Positions 14,801 through 24,442 of a DNA stretch of 64,000 nt are shown in pieces (the stretch's first letter is position 1; every line of letters starts with the position of its first letter). The position numbers were made by a program, and so were the translations under genes. This DNA comes from Macquaria australasica (taxonomy: Eukaryota; Chordata; Actinopteri; Centrarchiformes; Percichthyidae): NCBI GenBank assembly GCA_005408345.1, contig SEMN01000330.1, positions 248,001 through 312,000 of the forward strand, written 5' to 3'. The notes beneath the pieces are model-generated. The model searched no databases, was not told where the DNA came from, and saw nothing but the letters and a program-made list of their open reading frames with translations.

Positions 14801-16340
14801 TGTAAATACTTGTAAAAAATGTAAAAGCAGCACCTTGTTATTTTAACAAACATTTAAAATAAAAAATAATTTTGTTAGTATACACCATCTACAACTCTTG
14901 TGAATCTCAGAAATGAACCTCCTGGGAAATGATCTTGAAAGAATAAAACAAATATACATTGTGGAACAAAAGTTAGCCTGGAAGTGTTGCAGGACTTTGG
15001 CTCTACGCCGTTGCAAATGCAAAAATAATAATAAAAAAAAAGTATATGAAAAAGTCAAAGAGGCATAGGTACAAACAGTGTACTTTCACATTAAGAAAGA
15101 AAGAGACAGACAGACATGACTCTATGTGTGCTGTGTATTTTGTTTGTGAGGAGTTTCATCCATATATTTTGTACACAGCTGTTGAATAGTGAATAGTTCT
15201 CTTCTTCTAGAAGAGCTTTATTTATTCTGTTGCCAGATAATGATGTTTGCTCTCCTCAGAGTGTCGCATGGCTCTGCTCTTTGACCTGGTTCAGAACAAT
15301 GCCAGTGTTCTCCGCCAATCAAACCTTGACATGCACAAGAGGTAACAAAATAGCTTTATTGAATTAAACTCAGTTTTACCTTTCTTTTTTTACATTACCT
15401 TTCTTCCTGCTTATATCTGTATTCTTTTTAACATTCCTACTGTGTTTTACTGGATTCACTTACAATAGTGATTATTCATTCTTTTATCTTTGCCAGTGTA
15501 TCGGTTTTTTGGTTGGTAACAGTTTATAGAAAGAGGGCTTCCCCTCCCTCTGTCTCTCATAATCTCACTATTTCTCTCCTCTCCAGTGCAGGACAGTTTG
15601 CCCTGGAGAAACCCCTGGAAACCGCTCTGCTGTTGAGTTTGGGTGGTGTCGGCTGTATTGTCCTCAACCAGTGGCACAGCAGCGTTCAACAGAACACACA
15701 CAATATGGTCAATGTTCTAGACAGTAGGTTTTGGACACATTAGAAACAATAATTAATAATACATTTTTCATTACTTACTGTCAACTGAATACATTTTATT
15801 TTGGCCTCTTTTAACATTTACTTTATTCCTGTGGGCATTATTAGCAGTTACGGTATTACAATCTGTGTGTGTCACCATGTGTTGCAGATCTACTGAGGGT
15901 CAGACAGACCTCTGGCCAGACCATCCATGCCCTGAGGAAAGGGGATAGTTCAGAGATACCACATCACAAGTCTACAGGATCATATGGTACTGTATATCCT
16001 ACTTGCTACCTCATTTAGCCTCACATTTGCATTTCTATTTACTGTAAATATGTTTTTTTTATGGCACCCACTCATCTCTCGTTCTTTGTGTGTGAGGCTT
16101 GGGTTTTTTTCCAAAGAGAAAAAAAATAAACGTCACGCAAAATCATTCAAATCGTGAATCCAAAGAGGACTGGATTTCAAAATAACCCTCAGATGTAATT
16201 ATTGCTTCCTCTGGCTTTCCTCTGCAGATCAAGTGCACGTCACTGACTCAAAGGAAGATGACGTTCACCACGAAACGACCCTCACACCATCAGCCTTCAA
16301 CTGCATTCTTTATGGACTCCCTAACTTAATTGCCACATAA
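736..16340 (+). CDS. cfap46: cilia- and flagella-associated protein 46, last 19 exons (5'-partial)
   Basis: CFAP46 (TTC40) is known as a large TPR-rich protein of the C1d projection of the axonemal central apparatus, working with CFAP54, CFAP74 and CFAP221 in ciliary beating. Nineteen exons join with GT-AG borders and fully consistent phases: 736-852, 1534-1719, 1950-2005, 2091-2262, 3233-3330, 3675-3748, 4422-4600, 4869-4966, 5354-5424, 5877-6035, 10201-10280, 10593-10653, 10756-10788, 11211-11313, 11437-11549, 15260-15341, 15587-15723, 15888-15986 and 16228-16340. The total is 2,031 nt (676 codons plus TAA), roughly the C-terminal quarter of the usual ~2,700 residues. Family-typical stretches are LYGAFYE, ADMKLLELPLEALS, SRDFSLQLL, IVDPHDEGN, HLWEGFMGSK and SAFIYLGMERF. 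The start codon and most of the TPR region lie outside the window. The exon joins are my reconstruction and lack transcript support; the family call rests on recognised motifs. Confidence 0.88.
1462..1531 (+). repeat. (GT)35 microsatellite ending at a splice acceptor
   Basis: An uninterrupted 70-bp GT array occupies the place of the polypyrimidine tract of cfap46 exon 2. The acceptor AG follows it immediately. Confidence 0.97.
1534..1719 (+). CDS. cfap46: cfap46 exon 2 (acceptor abuts a GT microsatellite)
   Basis: 62 codons, phase 0 to 0, encoding LAQATKALAEASSLCLQHKL and, later, GQYLALFQ; helical and TPR-like in character. The acceptor AG at 1532-1533 follows a 70-bp GT array with no normal C/T-rich tract. 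Donor is CAG|GTATTG. Confidence 0.8.
1950..2005 (+). CDS. cfap46: cfap46 exon 3
   Basis: 56 nt, phase 0 to 2, encoding VVLCTTQSLASASSSLTE. Acceptor CTATGCAG; donor AATG|GTATAC. The short length and the phase fit to exon 4 make it slightly less certain. Confidence 0.7.
2091..2262 (+). CDS. cfap46: cfap46 exon 4
   Basis: 172 nt, phase 2 to 0, encoding SCTVATMAEVLSC and, later, LLSLHRKLLLSQEE. The AG at 2089-2090, not the one two bases upstream, is chosen because the earlier AG would create a TGA codon with exon 3. Donor AAG|GTACCG. Confidence 0.8.
3233..3330 (+). CDS. cfap46: cfap46 exon 5
   Basis: 98 nt, phase 0 to 2, encoding AFYHLTVYPSHLNILAELPP and then LLLQHSED, a conserved CFAP46 stretch. 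Donor GATGG|GTAATT. Confidence 0.88.
3675..3748 (+). CDS. cfap46: cfap46 exon 6
   Basis: 74 nt, phase 2 to 1, encoding SDLYGAFYEMTKAPNQ. A T-rich tract and TTTTTAG precede it; donor ACAG|GTCAGG. GTTACA a few bases earlier is a weaker alternative donor. Confidence 0.85.
4422..4600 (+). CDS. cfap46: cfap46 exon 7
   Basis: 179 nt, phase 1 to 0, encoding SVAKVSVCPRALLALRVQTR and, later, FAQEIRHALLKE. Acceptor GTTGTTGCAG; donor CCCCAT|GTATGT. Confidence 0.87.
4869..4966 (+). CDS. cfap46: cfap46 exon 8
   Basis: 98 nt, phase 0 to 2, encoding FASRFREIVQEMEDYLNPLL. Acceptor CCCTATACAG after a C/T-rich tract; donor TTAAG|GTGAAG. Confidence 0.88.
5354..5424 (+). CDS. cfap46: cfap46 exon 9
   Basis: 71 nt, phase 2 to 1, encoding a Lys/Glu-rich linker that includes VPEMTKTKDREEKGSS. 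Acceptor CCCCCCTCAG; donor CTCAG|GTAAAG. Confidence 0.83.
5877..6035 (+). CDS. cfap46: cfap46 exon 10
   Basis: 159 nt, phase 1 to 1. This is the most diagnostic exon, with VVVLADMKLLELPLEALSIL followed by SVSRDFSLQLLHSRL. Acceptor ACCATCAG; donor AAAG|GTACTA. A 4.2-kb intron follows. Confidence 0.93.
6036..10200 (+). other. 4.2-kb cfap46 intron
   Basis: AT-rich intron with no recognised transposon. It holds the TG array at 8794-8852. One exon-like segment at 8090-8140 does not fit the reading phase of the flanking exons. Confidence 0.7.
8794..8852 (+). repeat. (TG)n microsatellite
   Basis: 59 bp of uninterrupted TG repeats inside the 4.2-kb intron, far from either splice site. Confidence 0.97.
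10201..10280 (+). CDS. cfap46: cfap46 exon 11
   Basis: 80 nt, phase 1 to 0, encoding a Lys/Gly-rich linker that includes KKETKGGKGTKGKGDQSQ. Acceptor TTATGGCAG; donor GTG|GTGAGT. Confidence 0.85.
10593..10653 (+). CDS. cfap46: cfap46 exon 12
   Basis: 61 nt, phase 0 to 1, encoding IPVNRVLPSNTFPVDTRNFK. Acceptor TTTCCCCAG; donor AAAT|GTATCT. Confidence 0.87.
10756..10788 (+). CDS. cfap46: cfap46 exon 13 (33-nt micro-exon)
   Basis: 33 nt, phase 1 to 1, completing YIVDPHDEGNF, a conserved CFAP46 stretch. Acceptor CTCCACAG; donor TTTG|GTAAGT. Confidence 0.85.
11004..11055 (-). repeat. retroelement 3'-tail fragment
   Basis: Repeated TAAGA units are followed by ACACCTTTATTGTCCCAC and a GGGGAAATTT run. 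Read on the minus strand this resembles the 3' tail of a fish LINE. No coding part is attached. Confidence 0.5.
11211..11313 (+). CDS. cfap46: cfap46 exon 14
   Basis: 103 nt, phase 1 to 2, encoding MKEILETHSQHFTHLWEGFM and then GSKQMP. Acceptor TGGCACAG; donor CCAAG|GTTAGA. Confidence 0.88.
11437..11549 (+). CDS. cfap46: cfap46 exon 15
   Basis: 113 nt, phase 2 to 1, encoding EVEQLLCRCSAFIYLGMERF and then NIPPAKLAALNLS. Acceptor ATCAAG has a weak pyrimidine tract; donor TCTG|GTACTG. Confidence 0.87.
11550..15259 (+). other. 3.7-kb cfap46 intron
   Basis: Intron between exons 15 and 16. It contains the MITE at 13698-14068; otherwise AT-rich sequence with nothing I recognise. Confidence 0.7.
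13698..14068. mobile_element. palindromic MITE in cfap46 intron
   Basis: The ends CAGTGACTATGTTTACATGC and GCATGTAAACGTAGTCACTG are inverted copies with one difference. Extra copies of CATGTAAACGGC lie inside in both orientations. 371 bp, non-coding. No convincing target-site duplication, so the superfamily is not assigned. Confidence 0.75.
15260..15341 (+). CDS. cfap46: cfap46 exon 16
   Basis: 82 nt, phase 1 to 2, encoding ECRMALLFDLVQNNASVLRQ. Acceptor TCTCCTCAG; donor AAGAG|GTAACA. Confidence 0.88.
15587..15723 (+). CDS. cfap46: cfap46 exon 17
   Basis: 137 nt, phase 2 to 1, encoding FALEKPLETALLLSLGGVGC and then VLNQWHSSVQQ. Acceptor CCTCTCCAG; donor GACA|GTAGGT. Confidence 0.88.
15888..15986 (+). 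CDS. cfap46: cfap46 exon 18
   Basis: 99 nt, phase 1 to 1, encoding NLLRVRQTSGQTIHALRKGD. Acceptor GTTGCAG; donor TATG|GTACTG. Confidence 0.87.
16228..16340 (+). CDS. cfap46: cfap46 terminal coding exon
   Basis: 113 nt, entering in phase 1 and ending at TAA 16338-16340. The protein ends SAFNCILYGLPNLIAT. Acceptor CCTCTGCAG after a C/T-rich tract. Confidence 0.87.
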
Positions 16341-16640
16341 TATACTGTATATCCTCACTATTTCTCACTTATATTTCACAGTTCAAGAAGATTACAGGCA
16401 TGCATGTCAACCGGCTTTGCAAATATTACTGTATGCAAAAAACTAAAGCTACTGTAGTATGAGGGGGTTAAACATTTCATTAAACACGATCCTTGATCTT
16501 ACTTACATTTTCCACTATGTCATTTTACGAGAATACTGATTTTATACTCAATGTTTTTAATATTGTTTTGCTCTCGGAGAGGGCATCTTACCGAGATTCC
16601 CCCTATACATGTCTTGTATTATTAAAATAGAAATGTTACT
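16341..16640 (+). other. cfap46 3' UTR with candidate poly(A) signals
   Basis: No AATAAA is close to the stop. The best variant signals are ATTAAA at 16479-16484 and 16621-16626. The end of the UTR cannot be fixed without transcripts. Confidence 0.45.
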
Positions 16641-17648
16641 GCTAACACAATGATTACCAATGTTTCATTGGTGTGGCTTAGTATTGGCCAAACAAACACT
16701 TAAACAGGACCAATGCTCTAATAGAACAGAAATGGGTGAAATCCTATAATAAGAGGACTGAGCTAGAAAACAACAGCTCACAGTCAGCTTCACCTTGCAA
16801 CTGTAACTGAAGTGCTGTTATTGCTGTTATTGTTTTCTTATGTCTTTTGATGTCTATTTACTCCAGCCTTGTTAACTGTAGCTTCCATAACAATTAGTGA
16901 TGATTTAGTCTCTTGTTGACAGCATTTACTACAGTTTTGTTGCCTTTACATGTCACATGAAATTAACTCTGAATTGAACCATTTCAAATGTTCACCCCAC
17001 AATTGAGGGTGCACTCATTGTTTAAAAATGCTGTGTTAAACTGTGTCAACATAAAAACCACCACACCTCTCTTTAGTTGACTTCATCTGGGAGAGGCTGG
17101 ATTCATCCTTTAATTAAAATGAGGCTCAAATGTAATTGTGTTTACCGACTTTAATTTAGAGAATGCCTTGATCCGACATTGCAGTGCAAGCTTAATCCTT
17201 ATATTTTATCCTTTTATTTTTGTATTGCACTAAATGTTAATTTAGTAAATTCCTAAATGGTAAATACACCCCTTGAGAAAAAAATGTTCTTACTGTAAGA
17301 ACTGTGACCTGAGGTTTTAAATGCTAATGCCCTATTTATTGTAATTAAGTCAAACCTAAAATTAGATGAAAAGGGGAGGTCATCATTGCCATTTTATTTT
17401 ATTCCTCAGTAGATTTAGGTGTGTAAGTTTTCTAAACCACACATCAGTCATATGAACACTTGGTTGTTATAGAAATCCAAGCAACATTTGAGCATCACTT
17501 TTGGTTGTGTCCAATTCTTCCAAATGGGAAATGAGGCTGGACAGTTCACTAAATAGCTGCCTGTTATTCATTGGTGGATGGAGAGAGTTTGTTCTGCTTC
17601 AGCTGGCAAACTCCCTTCTGATTGTCACACACAAAGTTCAGAGTATAA
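16641..17648. other. intergenic sequence
   Basis: AT-rich DNA just downstream of cfap46. I see no gene or recognisable repeat. Confidence 0.5.
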
Positions 17649-17850
17649 TTAAAGGAATAGATCAACATTTTGGGAAATACACTCATGCACTTTCTTGTGA
17701 ATAAGTGAGTTAGGTGAGAAGATCAATACCACTGTCATACAGTAAATATGAAGCTACTGCAAGCAGCCGCTTAGCTTAGCTTAGCTTAGCTTAGCTTGGC
17801 ATAAAGACAGGAAGCAAGAAAAAAGCTAGCCAGGACCTGTTCTAAGTAGA
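17649..17850 (+). mobile_element. teleost MITE-like repeat with TTAGC array
   Basis: Begins TTAAAGGAATAGATCAACAT, continues through GAGAAGATCAATACCACTGT, and contains a short array of GCTTA units near 17770-17797. A rearranged relative lies at 56294-56450. Non-coding; recognised as a common fish interspersed repeat, superfamily uncertain. Confidence 0.55.
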
Positions 17851-20800
17851 TTAGATTAGATTTGTTCTGATTCGGCCAGTCTGTCAGACTCATACAACTG
17901 ATTTGTTTAGTCCAAAAACATCTGATTTGTTGCCCCATGTCCCCAATCAGACATTGGTGATGAAATTACAGAGCTTCTCCAATGCAGACACGCAGTGATT
18001 GCAGTGCTGCAATGGTGCCCTTAAATGCAGAGAACTGTACCCTTTAGAAAAAAATGCTGATCACTGAATAACATTTAAGAAATTATTGTTTGTGCTCATG
18101 TCTGCATTGCTTATGTCTGGGCAGCTTGTGCTTTAGCTGATGACATTCAGAGCAAGTTGCAAGTTTCCCTTATTCTGATAAATAACCGCTGCTAAATGTC
18201 TGTCTCAGCAGCTTGTTAGTCTTTTCACCCAGGGACAACTTGGCTTTTCACCCCCTCCAGGCAGCCAACAGATGTCTCTCTCAGTTACTGTTGTGCTGCC
18301 GAAGTTCAGCTTACTTATGTTTAGATCTCAATGTGAAGAGACCATCCGCGTTTAAATACTGTTTCCTTCCTTTTTCATCATCAAAGTTGATTTTTAGCCA
18401 AATCTAAAACTACTGCAATCAAACAAGGAATTAATCAAAATAATAAGACAAATGGTTTCATAAATTTGTCTTATTGATTAACATACTGTAGATTAGTTAT
18501 GTACTGATAATTAAAACAGTGGCATGTAGAGCACACTACTACTACTCCTACTAAACACCACCATTTTCAACACATCCTTAATGACTTTGTTTGGAGGATT
18601 GGAGTTCGTGTTATCATTGTGTCTGTTTTGACCAAAGAGAAGGAGAACTACAGCCAGATCTTCTTCTACAGCCTGCCATTTGACCTTTGTATGCACTGTT
18701 TGTATGTAAGTAGCTCAGAGAGAGCCCTTCGAGAGTTTTGCTGCAGTGTGTGTTGGTTGGTCGGCTTGCTTGTTAGTGCTCCTGTCTGGTGCTCTGCTCC
18801 GCTAACATTAGTATCTGGGTGATGACGTGCAAAGTATTCACAAAGTACTTCACCTTTGTCTTGCAAAGCTAATTATTAAGTTATTTAATCCAAAATGCAT
18901 ATGCCTTCTTTGAAGATGGGCTAGAAGATAACGTGTGTGTGTGTGTGTGTGTGTATCTACGCTGTCGGGGTTCTGCACCGTGCCCTCGTGGTTGAATTTT
19001 TCGTTCAGGCAAGAGATATTGCCTCTGACCAAAATATTTTAACAGCAGAGATCTATGGTCACTTAATGTATATGATCATTTGGTCAAATGTTGAGTTTTA
19101 TATTTCGATTTTATATTCCCATTTCCATACTGGTTTAGCACTGAGTGCCAGTGAAGAAGGGGGATGGAATGTATTAGTTTCTAGGTACATACAGATCTCA
19201 ATTCACTCTCCTCGCACAGAGGTCAGTCTGGGTGAACACTCACCTGGGTAATACTGAGACACACCAATGCCCTGCCAATGTGAAAGTGATGGCGGGACTG
19301 ACCTCTCCCGGCCTCAGGGCAAAGTGATTGTTGTTGTTTTAGTCTATCTTTAGGTGCACCTCATTTCCCTTTTATCATCTCCCCCAATCACGTCTGAGTT
19401 CTCTAAACACAGGAGAGAGGGAAGAAAGAAAGCTTCCCAGAGGAGGCTTCAGCAAGGATACACAAGATGCACCCTATGTGGAAGACAAACATCTGTTCTT
19501 GGTAATCTGTTGTATTTCTAAAAATAAGTGAGAGAAAGGCAATGGCTGTCACCCCAATCCGCCCAGTATGACGACCAGCTTCTTGACCCATGCACCATCT
19601 ACTTGAGGAAAGCAAGGTGAGTAAGAGAAATAAGATGCACCTCTTGTTTATGTAACCATGGGCTGCATAATCGGAAGGATGCTGTCTGGCAGTGAATGCA
19701 AGAGCAGGGATAGTGAAGACGGTACAGTATCTGATAAGATGCATCATTTTCAACATGTGGAATGCTAATATCAAAGTCCTCATGGTAGCTCTAACAGCCA
19801 ATGCTTGTAACCCTGCCCACACTATTTCCCAGTTTCTTTCCACAATGTGCAAGTAATTCTGGTGTGATTGCACCTTTTTAAGAGATGTGTTTTCTTTCCA
19901 TAGGTAGACTTTCCCCACCATCACCCACTTTTTCTACCATGCCATCAAGTCCATGTAAGGTACGTATGTGGGTACTGGAGGCTGACTGCAGCAGGAAGTG
20001 TTGAGCTGCATGACTGTGACACACAACCATTCTGACAAGCAAGGTTGATTCATGTAGACTGTGAAGTATCCGTGAAACCTCTGCTTCTTTATTCAAGGCC
20101 TGAACGGTCTGCTTGCTAACCATGGACCCAGACAAAACTCTGATTTATGGTAATTCTTTATTTGACAGGCACCTTTGCTTGGCAAAGTTTGGGGATTTGT
20201 TGTTTTGCATACTAGAGACATCATAAAAGTCACTCATTGTTTTTATGCCTGGCTTTGCGGGTTTTTATTTGCTTTTTTTGGGGGGGTGGGGGGTTGACAT
20301 TACAGCCAAACCCTAGGCTTACCTACATCTTCCATCTATTAAAATCATCCACTGGCTTGTGGCCCTACAAGGGCATAATCGGAGGGATGTTGCATGTTTA
20401 GTTTAGTTTACTAATAGATCAATAAGGCATGCAATAGGTTAAGCTGATAAGCCCTCTACTGGACCCCATGGCAAACTACTTCAAACGCTGCCGCGCTTGT
20501 AGTAAATTGACCGTAAATTTGGAATTTGAACAGGTCATTACAGTTACAATATTGAATTGTTTTCCCATGTACAAAGAAAAGTTTGAATTTCCAATAAAAA
20601 GGGATGGCTCTACTGTACCTATATCAAGCCTCTCAGAGCAAACCACCAATTTATCATCTTTTAACTTTCATAACCTGTTTTTTGTTAGGAGGAATTTGGT
20701 CGGACTGAATGTCTGTTTCACAACTGCGCTCACTAGTAAATTCTGCCACTTTGGTTCACTGAATACAAGAATTGTACAGTGAACGATGCAATTCAAATTG

Positions 20801-22969
20801 AGCTTTTAACCAAAAAACACAATTTCTTTCTAACTGGTATGATCATACCAGTGAGAGAAAAAAATGATGAATGGATTTTTGCTGCACTTTCCTCTCTAAA
20901 GGTGGTGCAGGTTGGACTAGAACTGCAGGTGTGACCTGGAACCTTGCAGCTGGATGATACTGGGGGAGTTTGGTTGACAGTCAGATACATATAGATTTAC
21001 TTATTAAAAATCCTAGGAACTTTTTCTGATATGTACTCTCTCAAATAATGTCCACTAGCATTTTGAACAAAACCTTTTAGAATTTGGCCCCATTTGATTG
21101 CTTCTTCACTTTGAACCTTTGAAGGGGAAAACACCCAGTAATCAGGCATCATTTTATTACCAACAATTCCCCCTACAGTTTTATAGCATGGCACATTTGG
21201 GCTCTTCACATTTGGCCTCCATAGTCATAATCATATTATCCACGCTATAAAATGCAATTAGGCAGTGTAATCATATCAGAACAGCAAGGACAGTCGCTCG
21301 CTATGTGAACACACATGTTTTTATTGATTTTATAATTGAATGTGTTGAGAGATGCTGTGCACAGTAACTCTGTGTGCTGATGTGACTGAAGTATCTCCAC
21401 TACTTCAGATCACATGATGAGCCATTACAGGACTATGGCCATGAGAGTTTTACATGCAAGGAAGAGGGGAGTGGAGAGGAAATTGTTCAGAAACTCAGAA
21501 ATGTCCACATACGATAGATCCACAGGAATGTCTTGGCATGACAGAGACAAAAAAAATTCCATTGCTGGCATACGAGGATGTAATGACTTTGTAGACAGCA
21601 AGCAAACAGCTTATGTATTATGTTTGTGCTTAATCTTTCTGTCATACATGTCAGCTTTATTCACACTTCAGGTTTGCACACACATAAACCAGTGTAAAGC
21701 CAGTAAACTAAAGTAATATCAGCTATGATAAGACTGCAGCACAATTACATTGAAGTTTGCAGATGGAAAGAAAGAAAGCACTGTCAGTTATTCTATTATA
21801 TGACATTTCCTAGGATTATCGTATTCACGTAAGCCTTAAATCAGTAGAATTGCTGAGGTGGAATTCCAAATTGCTAGATAAGCAGAGAAATGTCATAATG
21901 TTGTACTGGGAAGCCCCCAGTGTGTGAATGTGTGTAACTGTGAATGTGAGGAAAGGTTTTGCTGAAAAGGTGCATTAATACCGACCTGAATACATAAACG
22001 TTAGCATAGCAGTTTTGCAAACACAATGCATATTCAAAAAATAAAACACAGCACAAAGTATATATCATTTCCTATAAAACAGCAAATCGACAAATCAACA
22101 GTAATTTAGGACACAACACCTTAAACATAAGGAAATATATCAAGTACACTAGTATTGACAGGGCTGTTACTATTTATTATTAAGTTAAAGGACTGGTGAG
22201 TTGCCACATGGAACACAATTGACTTTCTTTGACTTTCTCTTTTGTACTGCAGATCTGAGATATTTCAGAAGGAAGATCTTTTCAGAGGGAAGATTGGCAA
22301 GAACCAGAAAAGGTCAGATTCTAAAGAGCAAGAGCAGAACAATGCAGATGCTTACTGCACAACTCACACAGGTTTATATTCTCTCAACTTTCTCCTCCTT
22401 CTCTCCTTCTCTCAACACCATCTTTGTCTCTTATGGGTTCTTCCATTGCTTCACTGTTTGATTGGTCTTTAATGTGTTATTTTTAACACCTCTGCCCTTA
22501 TTATTTTTTTAGCTCTCTTCCCTTTTCCTCTTCTTCAGTTGTCCTTAACAACAATATGGTGTTCAGCAGGGTCTGGCATTTCCACACTATACTGTAGCAA
22601 AATTGACTACATTTTGCATCTAATTTACATTCCCCATAACAACCTATCACACTCATTTTTCTGTGAAGGCTCTGCTGTGCTGCAGGTGTTGGTGCAGTGT
22701 GGGTACGCTTCAAGGACCCATTCACCTCAGAGATTATAAAGTTATGCTGTACTTTGTTTCATTATCGCAGCATGACTGTCGGGCCTCTAGTTTCACGGCA
22801 TTAAACTGGTACAAGCGGTGGACAACATCGCTGCAGTATGTGTTCACTCCAATTTTAAGGGAATCTCCTTTTTGTGCTCGTCCAAACGGCCACCCTAGGT
22901 GTGGAATTCCTGATGTGGGGTGTTATGAATATATTACCCACCACTTACTTACTGGATACCTAATATAGA
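17851..22969. other. intergenic stretch, no supported gene
   Basis: Holds a short TG array near 18931-18953 and a G-run near 20280-20293. The longest open frames (173 aa at 19403-19924, minus; 104 aa at 20468-20782) show no family likeness. One exon-like segment, 22253-22371, is discussed among the rejected items. Confidence 0.5.
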
Positions 22970-23440
22970 GGTTAAGTTTAGAGCATTTTTTGACCTAATG
23001 ATTGCACTAGATGAAAATTCAAGTGATCACCAAAGACATTGGAATACACCATCTGGGAACCTTGAATGTCTGAACAACATTATATGTCAATCCATCTGGT
23101 AGATGACAAGCTATCACAGAAGGAGTGAAAACTTGGACCTGCTGGTGGCGCTAGAGGAAAAGTTAGAGGATCACCAAAGTCATTAGAATTGATCCTCTAG
23201 GGGCCTTGGATATCTGTAGCAAATTTCATGGCAATCCAAGCAATAGATAGATAGATGCAATAGATATTTTACTAAAAATGTCAACCTCATGGTGGCGCTA
23301 TAGGTAAAGTCAGGGGTCCACCAAAGTCAGTAGGCTTCATCCTCTGAGGACCATGACTGTACAAATTTCATGGCAGTCCATTCAATTGTTGCGGAGATGG
23401 ACAGACCAGCCGACATTGCCATCTGAGCCACGTTGCTAGC
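22970..23440 (+). repeat. teleost interspersed repeat with internal sub-repeats
   Basis: Phrases such as GGTGGCGCTA, GATCACCAAAGTCAT, TTCATCCTCTGAGGACCATG and TTTCATGGCA recur two or three times at about 120-150-bp spacing. The same phrases occur at 28115-28440. Non-coding. Confidence 0.6.
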
Positions 23441-24280
23441 GTAATTAAAATGATTGTATTCTCATAAAAAAAAAATTAGATGCATGAATGTAAAGAAAAA
23501 TAATGATGTTGACAGAACTTTTTCATCATTTCCATAAAGACTGTGGCTAATGGACATCATGTCTGGGCAACTGAATGTACAAAAGAACATGGCTCTCAAA
23601 TGCTTCTTAGATATCTTGAAGGCCAAATTAATAGCTCTTCCTATTTATTTTCAATACTGCCAGAGACCACTTACAGGTTACAAAAGCATATTTGCCACAC
23701 AACACCATATTGTGCAAACATGTTAAAAAAGATGCAAGGTCACCCATTGAGTAACTAACAACAACTAATTCTGAAGTTCTTGTCCTTTTTGTATCGAGAC
23801 ATGCTGGAAAGCTCAATCTGTATTCCTACCACATTCCTCTCTGTAAGCCTTCAGGCACAAAGTCAGGTGGGGAAGTTTTTCTCATGCTGGGAATCAGAGG
23901 GAACAGTAACTGAATGAAACAATTACAGGGCTTTTGCTGCGTGGATGCTGTTTGGCTCCTCAGTGGCCATGCTTGCCTTGTAAGTTCAGCTCTGAAAATG
24001 AGCAATATTTCAGACAGAACAGCGCAATAATCCACAGTACAATGAGCACGTCTGTAAAATGTACCCATGCTCTCTTTGTTTAGGATTATTATCATGCTTC
24101 TCCAATCAGTACTATATTGTACACATACTACTGTATGGAGTGGCTGTACTGCATAGACTGTCCGCACCAACAAAAAAAATACACCAGTGATCACTTGTTC
24201 AAATCCTTGGAAAAATCTACAGACAGCTGACAAATTGAATGAAAAACCTGAATAAATGAGTGGAGAAACATAACAAATAC
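23441..24280. other. intergenic sequence
   Basis: The 175-aa open frame on the minus strand at 23826-24353 has no recognisable domain and low-information composition. Nothing else noted. Confidence 0.4.
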
Positions 24281-24442
24281 AGATGCATCCACACAGGACA
24301 TGAGGGGTCACTGAACAGTTTGATGAGAAATGTGAATCATAAGCTATGGCCACCAGATCTCAACCTAAATGAACACCTTTGGGAGTTTTTGAGCAATGTG
24401 GTAGAGAGCACTCTCCACCACCATCATAAAAACACTAAATGA
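24281..24442 (+). pseudogene. Tc1/mariner-type transposase C-terminal relic
   Basis: The frame reads EGSLNSLM and then WPPDLNLNEHLWEFLSNVVE. This matches the region around the last catalytic Glu of Tc1-like transposases, where the usual motif is SPDLNPIEHLW. The rest of the element and both TIRs are missing. It differs from the intact Tc1 at 43366. Confidence 0.5.

Noticed and set aside
17770..17797. Short GCTTA tandem run, considered as interstitial telomere sequence
   Set aside because: The unit is not TTAGGG, and the run is a normal part of the fish MITE around it.
19403..19924. 173-codon minus-strand open frame
   Set aside because: No domain, no splice or codon signal, no family likeness; probably chance.
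22253..22371. 119-nt exon-like segment with a strong acceptor, peptide QKEDLFRGKIGKNQKRSDS
   Set aside because: Two frames are open, the donor GTTTAT is weak, and no partner exon joins in phase; not recognised as any protein.
23826..24353. 175-codon minus-strand open frame
   Set aside because: No recognisable domain and Cys/Phe/Leu-rich random-like composition.
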